Assembly: GCF_003545715.1 (NCBI RefSeq)
Contig: NZ_QVNU01000001.1
Location: 1,527,846-1,591,845, forward strand
Direction: 5' to 3'
Length of the DNA stretch: 64,000 nt
From: Taibaiella koreensis
GTDB lineage: Bacteria > Bacteroidota > Bacteroidia > Chitinophagales > Chitinophagaceae
In this document: in pieces, positions 10,801-20,642 of the stretch
Numbering within the stretch: position 1 is the first letter of the stretch
Layout: each line of letters starts with the position of its first letter
Position numbers and translations under genes: made by a program
The notes under the pieces: generated by a model
Database searches by the model: none
Told to the model about the DNA's origin: nothing
The model's input: only the letters and a program-made list of their open reading frames with translations

Positions 10801-13800
10801 CACTTGACTTCAACGGTACGCTGCGCACCGATTTTGGCGCGGGCATGATGCTGTATAGCCTTGGCGTACCCTTAGGGCCTGGCTTTGGTAACCAGGGCGG
10901 CAACAGCAACCCTGTAGCGCAAAACCTGCTTACTTCCGGTGGCAATCCCGGCAAGACCGATGCGATCAATCCTTCGTTCTCTATCTCCGCTTCTTATGTC
11001 TATAATGCAGGATCCTTCGACCTGCAGCTGTACGATGCCAACGGACTGCAGACCGACAAAATATGGATATCTATTATGCGGGCTTTCGGGCCGCTGCAAT
11101 GCCGCAAAGTTGGCATCGGCTGGAAAGGCGACAAAGAGCCGAAGCGGCTCGACTTCCTGTTTGATGGTCAGGTATCGCTTGCCGGCCTGATGGCCAACCT
11201 GGTGGAACTGGATATCGGTATCCCGATCACTGATCCTACTAATTACGGCGCTTACTCACTGGATCTCGCAGGACTGGACGTGTCCTATAATGCCGGGGCG
11301 GTTACCATCGGCGGCGGATTCCTGAAGGACGATTCCGCGGGCTATATCCAGTATACCGGGCAGGCCATGATCCAGACGGCCAGCTTCGGCATCGGCGCTT
11401 TCGGCTCTTATGCGCTCATCGATGGTCACCCCTCGTTATTTATTTTCGCCTACCTGAATGCGCCGCTGGGAGGCCCTCCCTGCTTCTTTATCAAGGGACT
11501 TTCAGGTGGCTTTGGGTACAATCGGACTATAAATATTCCCCCGGCCAACCAGATCGAGAATTTTCCTTTCGTGGCCGGTATACAAAAGCCCGCGGCGCTG
11601 GGTGGGGTAGATGGCAAAGCGCCCACCAATGAGCAGGCGCTCAAGGCGCTGGGCACTAAGATCGTACCGCCACAGCTGGGTTCCTATTGGGTTGCCGCAG
11701 GTATTATGTTCTCCTCGTTTGAGCTCATCGATTCCAAGGCTGTGCTGATGGTGATCTTCGGCAACGATTTCGAGATTGCCTTGCTGGGGCTGTCGGGCCT
11801 GTTGCTGCCAAAGACCGGCCGCACATACGTAGGCGCGCAGATCGCTTTCAAGGTAACCTATAAAGTTTCGACCGGCTTGCTGGCGATGGAAGCCGTGCTC
11901 ACCTCCAATTCCTATGTAATCGATCCCAATTGCCGGCTCACCGGCGGCCTGGCCTTCTATGTATGGTTCAAGGATCAGCCCGATACCGGGGCCAGGGCAG
12001 GGGATTTTGTCTTTACCCTGGGTGGCTATCACCCGGCCTTCAAAAAGCCGGCATACTATCCCGACGTGCCACGGTTAGGCTTCAGTTGGGCAGTAGGTGG
12101 CAACGTAAGCATCAAGGGTGGCGCTTACTTTGCGCTGACACCTTCGGCCGTAATGGCTGGCGGTTCGCTCGAAGCAGTATACCAGAGCGGCAACCTGAAA
12201 GCCTGGTTCACGGCTTATGCCGATTTCCTGATCATGTGGAACCCGTTCTACTATGATATCAGGGTGGGGGTCAGCGTCGGGGCTTCCTATACGGTTCATT
12301 TCATCTGGACCACGACGTTTAAAGTAGAGCTGGGCGCAGATGTTCACATCTGGGGACCGCCTATGGCCGGCAGCGTAACCGTACACTGGTGGGTGATCTC
12401 CTTTACGGTGAACTTCGGTGCTACCGATACGAAACCTAACGATACCCGTATTATAGATTGGAACGAATTCCAACCCTACTTCCTGCCCTCGGATAAGGCG
12501 CCGGCGACAGCGCCGCAACAGGAGCCGGAGCCGGAACCGGAAAAGACAACAAAGCAGCTTAAACGCGATGCCGCCGGCGTACAAACGGTACCAGTGCAGC
12601 AGGTGACCAATATTAAGCAGGTTACAGGTCTTATTAAAGAAATCCCGAACCCCGATACAAAAGTCAATACTGTCAGTCCTGTCCTATGGCGGGTAGGCGC
12701 CGATGGCTTCTCCTTTACAGTAAGCACAGTAGTGCCACTTAATGAGATCAGCATAACGGGTGTACAGCAGAAGATCAGCAGCAATGTGAAGTTCGGTATC
12801 AGGCCTATGGGAAATGTCGTGTTCGGCACTAAAGATGCCATGTCTACGCTAAGCCTTTCCTTTAAGTATTACGATGCGCCTTACGACAAGCTGGACAACT
12901 GGAACATTAGCGGCGATACCAACGGTATACCGGAATCGCTCTGGGGTACGAAGAACAACGGTAAAACGGAGATCAGTGCTGAGATCATTCCCGGCGCCCT
13001 CGTAGGACTCTCCGCAAGGATTGCTTCGGCGAGCGATGATCTTCCCCAGGACGGACCGCCGATGTTCCCCTTGTCAAACCTGGGCTATGCGGCCTGGGCC
13101 TGGCGTAAGCTCACCCTGGCCAATAATCCCTGGCTGCATCCCACTCAGCCTGCCGTCGCTTCGGATCAGTCCCTTATCATTATAGAAGATACCGTAATGG
13201 CGCCGGCTATCGCTACCGTTCGTACCGCTATCCTGGAAGCTGTGGTGGGTGCCGGCATTAATGTAGGCACCGATGGACGGCTGGATCAAATGGCTGCTTA
13301 TGCCAGCGATACGTTCCAGTCGTACCCGATGCTGGGCGAGCTGGGTAGCCTCGGTTACCAGCAGGCGCCACCACAAAGGATGTTGCAGGCGAAAACCCTT
13401 AGCCGTTCCGTTGCCCCTGCAGCCTTTAAAGCAAAGATACGCTCCGCTGCAGAGCCGGTTAAAATAAGGGCCGTAATGACGCAATATTCCCGTCCCGACC
13501 TGCCGTCTCCCGTATTCATGGCGGCCTCCCCCGATGAAGTGAAAATGATCCACCCGGTTAAGGGCAAGATGTACAGCGCCGATAAGTTGCCGCAAGGGCA
13601 GGCAGCCGCAATGGTACAGGGACGCAACCTGGAAGCCGCGGCTGGTGGCAAGCCGGGACTGGAGCTGTTCCCCGGTGTCGCGGCCTTGCTGGACCTTGAT
13701 CCCCTGGCTGCCGCGCCTTATCTGGATATTAGTGGTGACACGCCAGTGTTTGCAGCCTGGTTCGATGAAGATTATCAGCTTATCGGCAGCCGGGTATTGA

Positions 13801-14471
13801 CAGGAAGCATAGCCTTGCCGCAGGGCGTCGCTGAGCTTTATGTAGCCGGCATCAGCACGGCTTCGCTGGAAATGCCCTATGCTTTTGGCTGGCATGTAAC
13901 AGCGCAGCTCACTTTGGTAAATCCCAATGCGCTTACCGGTATTGGCGCCATTGTGGTCCCCGACAGTCCCATACGGGTGAAATACCTGCGCAGCTCCAGC
14001 GGCTTCGGCCTGCTGTCGGGTCAGACTTTTGTCAACGACAACCTGGTCAAGATAGGAGAACAGAGTGTGCCGGCCGGTATCAAAACTGTATTGCCGGGAC
14101 AGGTGAATACCCTGGCTGTGCTGTCGAAGAAGCGATCGAAAAATACGCCCCTGGATCCCGCTTCCATCAAAGCCAGGATAAAGATCGATACCGGCGATGG
14201 TCCGGCGTATCAGGATCTTACACCGGTACAAGTAGTTGACGGTGCTTATGAAGCTGCAGTGCTGTATACGCTGCCCGGGAATACCGGTTACGATGCCAGG
14301 ATCATTTATACAACATCGGATGCCGACACCTGGATATCGGGCGTGATGGGCCTGGCCGAAGAAGTGACCTACGTAGCGGAGAACTGGCAAAAAGTAGTGT
14401 TACAGCCTGCGCTGCCTTATCCTTATCCCGAAGCCGGAAGCGGTACACATATTTCCATAGGACCACAATAA
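4833..14471 (+). CDS. Giant DUF6603-like protein (about 3,212 residues)
   Basis: One uninterrupted frame of 9.6 kb. ATG 4833 is preferred because an AGCAGGG stretch precedes it; an in-frame codon at 4794 adds 13 implausible residues. No signal peptide, lipobox or type IX secretion tail is visible. The N-terminal half carries at least three related units spaced about 275 residues apart, marked by G-T-x-x-x-P-W/L motifs near residues 337, 613 and 885. Residues about 1,900-2,550 are rich in alternating strands and contain [14 protein letters not shown] near residue 2,220 and [20 protein letters not shown] further on, which I associate from memory with DUF6603. A proline/glutamate-rich linker (PEPEPEK, about 2,565) precedes a more soluble C-terminal 600 residues. 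Function unknown; it may be a scaffold, a large particle component or a toxin-like protein. Confidence 0.8.
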   Translation: MPTTTTIGPNAINPIAMQIGTLIGLFIKDKDSYALNTEWFKNPWSYISAIPSKPELFELLTTLMGSAGGDALGAPREAMNRIWYPILNPITQGNELPKPTGVYIVTSKPVDGLPTELGLGALYDWEYESFSILPFAYFPMISLPATAGGSFQFILGQDKHPVETGINITGADGVFNTGGGDASLSFDGFLAASKIYFAAGQYPSLDLCFLNLKLPGEKQGSNRSLFDLIQNASVQQSITVALSVLGSQLCQLEGVAQTAGKMVHSLMELLGLLGPVPGIDWDALVKDPSKVVAIFTQWLQNISSDQAILRSWLNDWYCLFKGLDATDDKNYVTGTGTRIDPLTANLLTFDFGQNLSVLFNLSFATVKTEDGTLELYPGFSISTSPITPVSSVPEFGVQVLAAAEVLCYHIPGKGKANTISFFPRYSIMASAANIVAGKPLFAVADAVGDGAADEANPAGFSIGRMEVGFTYDSLVAESKVPTPNFRLVEVQTAIGAWPLVDLSNFNVETLQQAIGPVVSSAIKTFFGENNAYAEAMTAVLGIDPPKDYPGEWPLKDKMLLSPQELPLLIKNPFAALGAYYSRCLSTDDTEGNPLFQHLVSAFSILLGSDNTTVTGDGTELHPWRIPMFTIGTATINLDIWKPGDELLGIAFDFTIPLPIDAVAATFSLNAAMMVLQLPGNDGAGTWNAAWMQALTGRLQIKDAKEERLQTPQIGGVAIAAADVYVEGGWKNTESFFVKAGIDSVELISSATTIDLGNIEIGTAGWSVDQLKQFAPAIVNGLGLLLLENGGTVGVCLTIALGLLPNLPEVFDGYKHEGYNFPVPEYLVLPEGWPVLEIKHFDNPWTDIVTQLSNLYANEEFMISLMQVIGWGITGITPGAPDIQPVGTMTDPWIVNLPNVFDIDLLTWKEGNQTGIGAQKQFAINAAEGVQIATIVRIDVPGVKLDGFTGPVDTYPGIALVTNIQNPDVTLPLVNINDELIINKVQLGAFLQLQNGELKLIPVFRFQGARLRKDEVFRDIELIPVDGKPQFTSSDTMAVFNTLLNAMMNELSAAVQQPGFVQLQSLLDILGLLGVLDVAIDSKTKLKEYSFNPGAWASILANPGGYFMARVQAVLNSDQLCAALIQSLAQLMGYNNFDLPLSWQGVQFLLQSLMLAKDYNGQFVPVFDNWLALFKDPVTYLQQNVAALFNSPALIQQLVTSVSKLLTLPAAGLEKYFSVDTSGKILTVQIPTDKIFKIGDELRLYASVVIDVNSYTLTNSIALGSRTLDSAVTFLYAPSFKEGKLSHDYGIYLTGIPGMPQAFAPLPLWPFPADTAQYLKQIGFQVPVTLLSSFAVKYLNEYIVPVNPAVNNIFQVLGLTTEVEGAKQIVPLTGIFMNPADWLLGPDVLGDGQGNVDLTRLGNLLYAITDAAGIKVGDVTLKAYSHDGKNDGVELTGLPWGVTFTLFANREEGANLKGSFKPPLPAAAPNITLGAGVAFGTANGVNVDGVIDMSYDLGDNNTLGITAAYAKRKFTLNARANTSEFLLLPFGGLNQFLNEGTAGVLLTIIGDKLFSTYDAYAKKNPGSALIPFVQSIETLTGIKSGTDLFNFFNTIYQDPLGQFTEANITQALSNINDFVTGILTLQGFSLSASKQILQYEHTFGIAKVLIDIGIRDIEGTKVFGLWLNPVASFSWMSLGLNQTGVGIALPFDYKQPDLRYEVNIALGTDFSAFKIPNAPQPTLLFGLKGTLQGMQGPILECYPVKVSDADGTLKIALLPTPALLITGRANVTLAQWMINFGTEFLIPFAANTALGVSAVKNWLDKTKIGTIEGAPGLVLTDWGLLVKQDGNYYLANLREAFNINDPVSIVTKLIFSALNLLDGQCVVPIKDHGIYVQSSTEGDLKRYGLRIQITDIEVTSALNSDGAKLLFQIGKYYGDQTKDDNWTGLKSDPGFVAYFINRNSKTSALSFQPKFDLISVGLDFAGANAQSPLINTKGVTIQSIEPRAYVSLDFNGTLRTDFGAGMMLYSLGVPLGPGFGNQGGNSNPVAQNLLTSGGNPGKTDAINPSFSISASYVYNAGSFDLQLYDANGLQTDKIWISIMRAFGPLQCRKVGIGWKGDKEPKRLDFLFDGQVSLAGLMANLVELDIGIPITDPTNYGAYSLDLAGLDVSYNAGAVTIGGGFLKDDSAGYIQYTGQAMIQTASFGIGAFGSYALIDGHPSLFIFAYLNAPLGGPPCFFIKGLSGGFGYNRTINIPPANQIENFPFVAGIQKPAALGGVDGKAPTNEQALKALGTKIVPPQLGSYWVAAGIMFSSFELIDSKAVLMVIFGNDFEIALLGLSGLLLPKTGRTYVGAQIAFKVTYKVSTGLLAMEAVLTSNSYVIDPNCRLTGGLAFYVWFKDQPDTGARAGDFVFTLGGYHPAFKKPAYYPDVPRLGFSWAVGGNVSIKGGAYFALTPSAVMAGGSLEAVYQSGNLKAWFTAYADFLIMWNPFYYDIRVGVSVGASYTVHFIWTTTFKVELGADVHIWGPPMAGSVTVHWWVISFTVNFGATDTKPNDTRIIDWNEFQPYFLPSDKAPATAPQQEPEPEPEKTTKQLKRDAAGVQTVPVQQVTNIKQVTGLIKEIPNPDTKVNTVSPVLWRVGADGFSFTVSTVVPLNEISITGVQQKISSNVKFGIRPMGNVVFGTKDAMSTLSLSFKYYDAPYDKLDNWNISGDTNGIPESLWGTKNNGKTEISAEIIPGALVGLSARIASASDDLPQDGPPMFPLSNLGYAAWAWRKLTLANNPWLHPTQPAVASDQSLIIIEDTVMAPAIATVRTAILEAVVGAGINVGTDGRLDQMAAYASDTFQSYPMLGELGSLGYQQAPPQRMLQAKTLSRSVAPAAFKAKIRSAAEPVKIRAVMTQYSRPDLPSPVFMAASPDEVKMIHPVKGKMYSADKLPQGQAAAMVQGRNLEAAAGGKPGLELFPGVAALLDLDPLAAAPYLDISGDTPVFAAWFDEDYQLIGSRVLTGSIALPQGVAELYVAGISTASLEMPYAFGWHVTAQLTLVNPNALTGIGAIVVPDSPIRVKYLRSSSGFGLLSGQTFVNDNLVKIGEQSVPAGIKTVLPGQVNTLAVLSKKRSKNTPLDPASIKARIKIDTGDGPAYQDLTPVQVVDGAYEAAVLYTLPGNTGYDARIIYTTSDADTWISGVMGLAEEVTYVAENWQKVVLQPALPYPYPEAGSGTHISIGPQ

Positions 14472-14496
14472 TCCTAACCCAAACGAACCAGCGATC

Positions 14497-16026
14497 ATGA
14501 GAAATTCAGAATTCATCATAAAGACGGCGGTTGCAGATCCGCAGGAACAGGAGCAGATGCGTTTGTATGATTTCTGCGCACCGCCGCTCAGCTCCGGCAC
14601 CTATACCATCGAGACGACGCAAAAGCTGGTTTGGGTAGATAAAAGCCTGAACCAGGAGTACAATAAAGTGCAGCAGTTCCTGGTCGATGGGCCGCGGTTT
14701 GCGTTGGATCCTTCGACAGTATACTCCATTTTTCCGCCGGCTAACAAGCAGGGCCATTACGAGCTGTATGTGCCTAATATTGTGCTTACCCGGCGTACGC
14801 TTCCCTGGGAACGTACGATAGATGGTAAGCAGCCTGCAGATCCGCCGGAGCCCTGGGTTGCGCTGATGATCTTTACAGAGGACGAAGTAGCCAAAGTAAG
14901 AAATGGTACAGTATCGGAGGTGGTAAGTCCATCCGATACCAAGGTGATGGGGCCGCAAGGTCTTCAGGTTACCGAAGAGGAAAAGGCGACACAATGTCTT
15001 ATCGTAGACATTCCAAAGGCCACCTTTAGTGCTGTAGTGCCCGCCAGGACAGAATTGCGTGACCTGTCGCATTGCCGCGAGGTGGATATGGCCAACAAAG
15101 AGCTGCGCTCCGACGTTGTCGACGGATGGTTCTCCGTAGTGGTGGCTAATCGCTTTCCCACGCCGGGAAAGCTCAATTACGCTTGTCTCGTGTCCTTGGA
15201 AGGTTTCTCTGCTTACCTCTATGGTGGAACGGCAATACCGGCGCAATACGATACCGTACGGATGGCTGTGCTGGCCAGCTGGAGCTTCACCGCGCTGGAA
15301 GTACAGGGCGAAACGTTTAAAGACCTGGTGCAAAATATCAATACTTGTTCCCTGCATCTTCCTAATAAGCCTGCCCAGGCGGATACAGATGCCGGTAAGC
15401 TGGTCGCAGCGGCCTTCCATGACGGATATGTAGCCATGAACTACCGGACCCGCCAGGGAGAGCAAACGGCTGCCTGGTATCGCGGCGCTTTCACACCGGT
15501 ACAGCTGAGTGCCGTAAAAATGGAGCCTTTCTTTAGTTCTGAGTCGGGCATGATTTATGATCAGAAGACCGGCCTGTTCGATATGTCTTATGCGGTTGCC
15601 TGGCAGATCGGGCGGCTGCTTGCGCTGTCCGACACCGAGTTTTCAGTAGGGTTGATGAAATGGCGCAAAGAGCAAAAGGCAGCTCAGAACCTGAAGCTGG
15701 AACAGCATAACACCCTAAACCGTATGAAAGGTTTGTTTGCTGAGGCTGGTCCGCACCTGCTGGAAGCCGGCGATAAGCACGTGATAGCAGATCTTATTCA
15801 TCAATTCCTGTCGACAGACTTTGCTACGCTTGTGCGTCCCAGGGAAGCGGCGGCAGCACCACTTATCCGTACCGGCGATCCTGGCGGCACAAAAGGGAAG
15901 ACCGGCGATATGCCTGGATTGCTTTCCGAAGAGCAGGTTGCCGATCTGCTTCATTACGGTCCCCGGATGAAGGACCGCTTACAACAATTGATCATGGCCT
16001 CCGCAGGAGGTGATAAAGCCGAGTAA
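14497..16026 (+). CDS. Unknown protein of 509 residues in the giant operon
   Basis: No recognised domain. A conserved-looking block lies in the first third: [17 protein letters not shown], then [16 protein letters not shown] and PWVALMIF, suggesting a beta-rich fold with an aromatic core. The C-terminal 130 residues are more helical and charged ([18 protein letters not shown]). No signal peptide or membrane segment is seen. It starts 25 bp after the giant gene and ends 1 bp before the next start, so it is almost certainly co-transcribed with both. Similar proteins seem to exist in other phyla, but I cannot name a family. Confidence 0.8.
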   Translation: MRNSEFIIKTAVADPQEQEQMRLYDFCAPPLSSGTYTIETTQKLVWVDKSLNQEYNKVQQFLVDGPRFALDPSTVYSIFPPANKQGHYELYVPNIVLTRRTLPWERTIDGKQPADPPEPWVALMIFTEDEVAKVRNGTVSEVVSPSDTKVMGPQGLQVTEEEKATQCLIVDIPKATFSAVVPARTELRDLSHCREVDMANKELRSDVVDGWFSVVVANRFPTPGKLNYACLVSLEGFSAYLYGGTAIPAQYDTVRMAVLASWSFTALEVQGETFKDLVQNINTCSLHLPNKPAQADTDAGKLVAAAFHDGYVAMNYRTRQGEQTAAWYRGAFTPVQLSAVKMEPFFSSESGMIYDQKTGLFDMSYAVAWQIGRLLALSDTEFSVGLMKWRKEQKAAQNLKLEQHNTLNRMKGLFAEAGPHLLEAGDKHVIADLIHQFLSTDFATLVRPREAAAAPLIRTGDPGGTKGKTGDMPGLLSEEQVADLLHYGPRMKDRLQQLIMASAGGDKAE

Positions 16027-16027
16027 C

Positions 16028-16978
16028 ATGAAAAAGAACTTGCCGGAAGCCGGTCAATATATTAACGCCCTTAAGGGGACTACACAGGTAAAGACCTTGC
16101 GTCTTTCGATGAATTTCCAGGAGAGTGTATTGCCGCCCGCATTGGAAGACTGGCTGGGCCGCCTTTCGCTGCTATACGGCGTGCCATTTGAGCACCTGGT
16201 ACCCAATGCCGCTATGCTGCCCCTGGAGTCGCTGCGGTTTTTCTATGTTGATCCCAACTGGACCAGCTCGCTGGTAGATGGCGCCTTGAGTGTAGGTGCA
16301 CAATCGTCGCGGGATACGGCTTTGATTCGGTCGGTATATGAACAGGTGCAGCATAGCCTCGAAGCATCGATGCAATTGGTGCGGCGCCGGCTGGCGGGCG
16401 CCGAATTGCCGGAACAGGTGAATACCGGTATGGCGGTATCAGGACTGCTGATGCGGTCGCAGCTGGTATCTGGTTGGCCCGGCCTGGAGATTGCGGCATA
16501 CGAGGATTACACCATCGATGGCAGACAGAATATTGTGCCGGTGGGTAAGATCGAAAATCTACGTATCCAAAGGCTGGCGCCCGATGTAATGCTTTGTCTC
16601 TATGGCAAAATGCCCAAGCTGGTGCAGTTAAACGAACCGAAGGAAGGGTTGGCCTTCGGCGTACGCAGCGACGGCAAGCTGGTGCCCCGGTATATGGGCT
16701 ATCAGTCCGATCAGCCGGTAGGCGCTTTCGTGACGGGCAACCCCAAACCGGAGGATGAAACAGCAGTAGCGCGCAGAAGCGGCGGCCTCAACGTGATCGA
16801 TGTCGCGGCCACCAAGGCCGGCCTGGTCACTATCCTGAACCGGTACAACGCTATGGGGCCTTCGGGTACGCTTACGCCTGCCGATTTTGGCATACAGCTG
16901 ATCAAATCGGCGGAGCAGCAATCTTTCCTGAGTGGTACAGATACACAGCCCAATCCTAACGATTGCACCGATTATTAA
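16028..16978 (+). CDS. Unknown protein of 316 residues in the giant operon
   Basis: No recognised domain. Residues about 45-100 hold a distinctive block: LLYGVPFEHLVPNAAMLPLE, then LRFFYVDPNWTSSLVDGALS and G-A-Q-S-S-R-D. I have the impression of having seen this block in other large uncharacterised bacterial loci, but attach no function to it. The protein looks soluble. ATG 16028 is chosen over an in-frame GTG at 16010 because the latter overlaps the upstream gene and AGGAGG at 16005-16010 would serve ATG 16028. The 1-bp gap to the upstream stop suggests translational coupling. Confidence 0.8.
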   Translation: MKKNLPEAGQYINALKGTTQVKTLRLSMNFQESVLPPALEDWLGRLSLLYGVPFEHLVPNAAMLPLESLRFFYVDPNWTSSLVDGALSVGAQSSRDTALIRSVYEQVQHSLEASMQLVRRRLAGAELPEQVNTGMAVSGLLMRSQLVSGWPGLEIAAYEDYTIDGRQNIVPVGKIENLRIQRLAPDVMLCLYGKMPKLVQLNEPKEGLAFGVRSDGKLVPRYMGYQSDQPVGAFVTGNPKPEDETAVARRSGGLNVIDVAATKAGLVTILNRYNAMGPSGTLTPADFGIQLIKSAEQQSFLSGTDTQPNPNDCTDY

Positions 16979-17004
16979 ACTCTTTCAACGGTAAAAACAA
17001 GATC

Positions 17005-20000
17005 ATGGCAAAAGCGGTCAAAAATACAGCAGCGCCCTTACTCTGGAACGGTCCTTCGTTGCTGGTGCCGGTGGATGTGGAAGCCCTGGTGGTATCGAAG
17101 CTGTCGCTGAATTATCCCTGGGCGTATAACAGGATGAAGTATAACAATGCCGGTAAGTTCCTGGACGTACGGCCCTCCATGTTCCAGGGCGCCGAGCGTC
17201 CCGGTGTGGGGGTAACACTCCACTGGGCGCTTCCCGACGGGATCACCCACGGCAGGCAGGAGGGTGAGCAGATCACGTATCCTTATGCACCCAACCGCTG
17301 GCTCATTATCCGTTACTATGAAGGGAAGTCGAAATCCTGGATATTGCAAAGTGATTATCTCGATCCGAAAGACGGCGCCAACCTTTTTCTGAAGCCCGAT
17401 GCAGCAACACCGACCTTGACCCGCATCGGTAAAGTATGGCCGGCCGCGCAATGGCCGGGAGAAGCGGCGGTGAGCCAGCAGCAGTTCCTGATGGCGCTGG
17501 GGCCGGGCAATCCCGCATTCGCAGCATATACAGCCAATATCAACAATGTATTTTCTTTCTACGACGATATGAGTGATATCGTCGACAAGGAAGTGCCGGT
17601 ATCATACACCGTAATGGGTTGGTATGGCAGTGCGCAGGATGATCCGCTCAATAAATTCAACACATTGGACGAATGGCTGGTGTTGATGGACAGTCTGAAC
17701 TGGACAGTGGGTGACAACAACGATATTCAAAAGGCGGTGAACGACTGGATGGCCTGGGCAAAGGCGAGCGGTATTCCTGTTGATCCGGATAAAGCAAAGG
17801 ACATTTACCCTTCGCGTACTTTATGCCAGGGTATGATCTATAAAGTGAACTGGCTGGGACAGAATGGCGTGCCGCAGAGTGGCGTGCCGCAATACGATCC
17901 TGAAATGCCGGCCGAAAAGCAACCCCGGATCGCTATAGCCAATACGGCTATCGATGCGCTGGCTGCGCTGGTAGCTTATGAGCTCGACCTTACGGGGCAG
18001 GATGGGGAGGCCGCAGCCGAGTTGCTGGAAGCCTTTAACTATAACCTGCTGACAAAGTACCAGGAGCAGGGCGGACAATACCAGCTATACCGCGAGATAT
18101 TTAAAGCCTGGTTCGGTAACCATGACGCCGAATATTATTATTATATCGATGATAAGGACAAGCCTGAGAACCCTTTCATCTCTCCCGAACGTCAGGTCGA
18201 CCTGGTCGCGCTCAACGAAAAAGCGGCATTGCGCGATCTGAACCTGCACCTCATGCAGTCGGCCCAATCGGATTTGTACGGCAATTGGTGGAAGACCGGG
18301 AAAGCGTCCAGCTATTGGGGCAAGCCACCAGATGGTATTTCGGCGGCAGAATGGAAAGTGATCCAGGATAACCTTAAAAATGCGATCCCTGGCAACAAAC
18401 AACTGGTATCGGATCTGCAGACAGCAAACAGGACCCTGGAAACCGAGATCGTAGCGCTAATCAAAAAAGTGGAGGATGGCCTCCCTTCTACACAGGAGCT
18501 GAAAGAGAATATGGGTAATCGTTATCACCAGGCCAACGATCCCGTAGTGCTGGTATATGGTGCACACCGGGCCTACCGGCATGGCGAAGACGGCCGCTTT
18601 GAGGAAGGTGATCAGCTGTTCACACGATTTACCGGGCAAACTATTGTGGGCCTGCAGGTAATGCTGCCGGGACAGCCTATTCAACCGGTGACAGCCGCCA
18701 ATGTTACCTTGCCGCCTGTAAGCCTGCCGGCACCAGGATTGGTTCCCAAGGAGACCAACAGCATTTGTATTGACAATTACTTTTTCGATACGCTAAATGC
18801 GCCAGCCATTGCTCAGGCGGCCTGCACACTATTGAAGATACCTTATAACAGCACTTATGCGGCCAACGTGGCAGCACAGCAGACCGCCGCCTGGAACGCC
18901 GATATCCACGATATCGACCGGCAGTTGGTTACCGATGCCTCGGGCTTTATGGGTACTATTCCTTCCAAGGTTGCCGTGCAGCTTTGGGCGGCGCCCTGGG
19001 CCCCCTTGTATATGGCCTGGGAGATCAATTGGATTCCTTCTTATACAGAACCTGCGAAGGCTCTGGAAAAATGGAAATTCGATGCAGAGACTCTGGAATA
19101 TGTGTGGGATGAAAGTTTCAGCCCTGTCGGTAATAGCGTTACCATCAGCGGCAGTACGCTGATCACACCCAACAGCGCCTTTGTAATGCAGGCCCAGCTG
19201 GAAAAATATTTTGAGGATACGGGCAAGTTTCCCGACCTCGAAAATTTCCTGAATACCGTGAGCCACTGGGACTTCCTGACGCAGAGCATGAGTGGCCTTA
19301 ATGAGCTGCTGCTGGCGCTTAACCCGGATCAGCTGAACCAGGCTCCCGCCGACGTAAACAGTCTTGTGGGCGATATGACCCAACTGTCTCCAGTACCGGA
19401 TATGAGTGTAAAGAGCTATCCGGTGAGGGCGGGCCATTTTCAGCTGAACAAACTATGGGTCGTGGACGATTTCGGCCAGGTGTTTGATCCCATATCAGCG
19501 GTAGGGCAGCAACCGGCCGGCTACAACCCCGTCATTGGTACCGGGATGGTAACGGCAAGCAATGCCAACCTGGTGCAGCTGCCGCCAAGGGTGACCCAAA
19601 ATGCCCGCTTCGATTTTAACCTTCTTTCCGGTAGCGGTCAGAATGATGATAGTGTGCAGGTCAACCAGATGACTAATCCCATTTGTGGCTGGCTGCTGCC
19701 CAATCACCTGGATAAAGGACTTTCGCTATATACGCCCGATGGTCATCTCCTAGGCGAGCTCATCCTTACAGGAACGTTTAAAAATATGCAGCTGCGCTGG
19801 GACAATGCGCCGGGCAAGAATGTGCCGGTAGGCGCACCGCTTGACGAGGTGATACCCAATGGCTACATGCGTTCCTTCGTAGAAGGTCTGCTGGCGCGGG
19901 AAGACAGTGCGGCGGCCTTTAACGATCTGCTGTCTATTATTGATGAAACATTATGGACCGTCGAACCATTGGGTGGCCGGAACAACGAGCTGATCTCCGT

Positions 20001-20634
20001 CTTCATTGGCAGGCCGCTGGCACTGGTGCGGTCGGCGATGGATTACAACCTGATGGGCGCACCGGCTTACAGCCAGAACTGGAAAGACTCGACGCTGAAA
20101 GTGACAGGCGGCTACGAGGATATCGTATTCCCCGTACAGACCGGCTGCCTGCAGGATCCGCAGGACGGTACGATCGGCTACTTCCTGCCAGACTTTGCCA
20201 CATTCAATAGCATATTGGCCGATAAGATCGATACCGCCTCGGGCTACGTGACCAATAAGCCTGTGTCGCTCCGCTTTAGCGATCCTGCCAGGGAAGTTTT
20301 CCTGATCGTTGATCCCCGCGGCGATGTCAATGTGATACCCGGTATCCTGCCGGTGCAGCTGAACGTGCTGCCCGGTACCCTGGTAGAGGAAGCTATGGCC
20401 AATATGCATGTTACCTTCCGCACCGGTCCCCTGATCACTGATCCCGATCAGCTATCGATGCCTTTGCCTTCCGAGATGAGCGGCAAATGGTCCTGGATAC
20501 AGCATACGGGCGTTACCACCTGGGAAGAGCTGACCAATATCGCACAAGCCAATGAGAAGGCCAGAATAGGCGCCAACTATGAGCTGAAAGATGGTTGGCT
20601 GAAATTATCCAATGCGCTTAACGATTCAAAATAA
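17005..20634 (+). CDS. Large unknown protein (1,209 residues) in the giant operon
   Basis: No recognised family. ATG 17005 is preferred; an upstream TTG at 16963 overlaps the previous gene. The N-terminus has LLWNGPSLLVPVDVEALVV and GVGVTLHWALPDGITHG. Residues about 455-505 look like a helical or coiled-coil stretch (NRTLETEIVALIKKVEDG). Next comes RYHQANDPVVLVYGAHRAYR near residue 515, then a beta-rich C-terminal half with several tryptophans (WAAPWAPLYMAWEINW). No signal peptide or membrane span is seen. It starts 26 bp after the 316-residue gene and ends 8 bp before the Kelch gene. Size and composition suggest a structural component; this is inference only. Confidence 0.8.
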   Translation: MAKAVKNTAAPLLWNGPSLLVPVDVEALVVSKLSLNYPWAYNRMKYNNAGKFLDVRPSMFQGAERPGVGVTLHWALPDGITHGRQEGEQITYPYAPNRWLIIRYYEGKSKSWILQSDYLDPKDGANLFLKPDAATPTLTRIGKVWPAAQWPGEAAVSQQQFLMALGPGNPAFAAYTANINNVFSFYDDMSDIVDKEVPVSYTVMGWYGSAQDDPLNKFNTLDEWLVLMDSLNWTVGDNNDIQKAVNDWMAWAKASGIPVDPDKAKDIYPSRTLCQGMIYKVNWLGQNGVPQSGVPQYDPEMPAEKQPRIAIANTAIDALAALVAYELDLTGQDGEAAAELLEAFNYNLLTKYQEQGGQYQLYREIFKAWFGNHDAEYYYYIDDKDKPENPFISPERQVDLVALNEKAALRDLNLHLMQSAQSDLYGNWWKTGKASSYWGKPPDGISAAEWKVIQDNLKNAIPGNKQLVSDLQTANRTLETEIVALIKKVEDGLPSTQELKENMGNRYHQANDPVVLVYGAHRAYRHGEDGRFEEGDQLFTRFTGQTIVGLQVMLPGQPIQPVTAANVTLPPVSLPAPGLVPKETNSICIDNYFFDTLNAPAIAQAACTLLKIPYNSTYAANVAAQQTAAWNADIHDIDRQLVTDASGFMGTIPSKVAVQLWAAPWAPLYMAWEINWIPSYTEPAKALEKWKFDAETLEYVWDESFSPVGNSVTISGSTLITPNSAFVMQAQLEKYFEDTGKFPDLENFLNTVSHWDFLTQSMSGLNELLLALNPDQLNQAPADVNSLVGDMTQLSPVPDMSVKSYPVRAGHFQLNKLWVVDDFGQVFDPISAVGQQPAGYNPVIGTGMVTASNANLVQLPPRVTQNARFDFNLLSGSGQNDDSVQVNQMTNPICGWLLPNHLDKGLSLYTPDGHLLGELILTGTFKNMQLRWDNAPGKNVPVGAPLDEVIPNGYMRSFVEGLLAREDSAAAFNDLLSIIDETLWTVEPLGGRNNELISVFIGRPLALVRSAMDYNLMGAPAYSQNWKDSTLKVTGGYEDIVFPVQTGCLQDPQDGTIGYFLPDFATFNSILADKIDTASGYVTNKPVSLRFSDPAREVFLIVDPRGDVNVIPGILPVQLNVLPGTLVEEAMANMHVTFRTGPLITDPDQLSMPLPSEMSGKWSWIQHTGVTTWEELTNIAQANEKARIGANYELKDGWLKLSNALNDSK

Positions 20635-20642
20635 CCAAAGCT

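Noticed and set aside
13074..14390. Long minus-strand reading frame of 438 codons inside the giant gene
   Set aside because: It mirrors the coding strand of the giant gene, has no recognisable domain, and is explained by codon bias on the opposite strand.
4833..14471. Type IX-secreted giant adhesin
   Set aside because: No signal peptide and no C-terminal sorting domain is visible in the protein.
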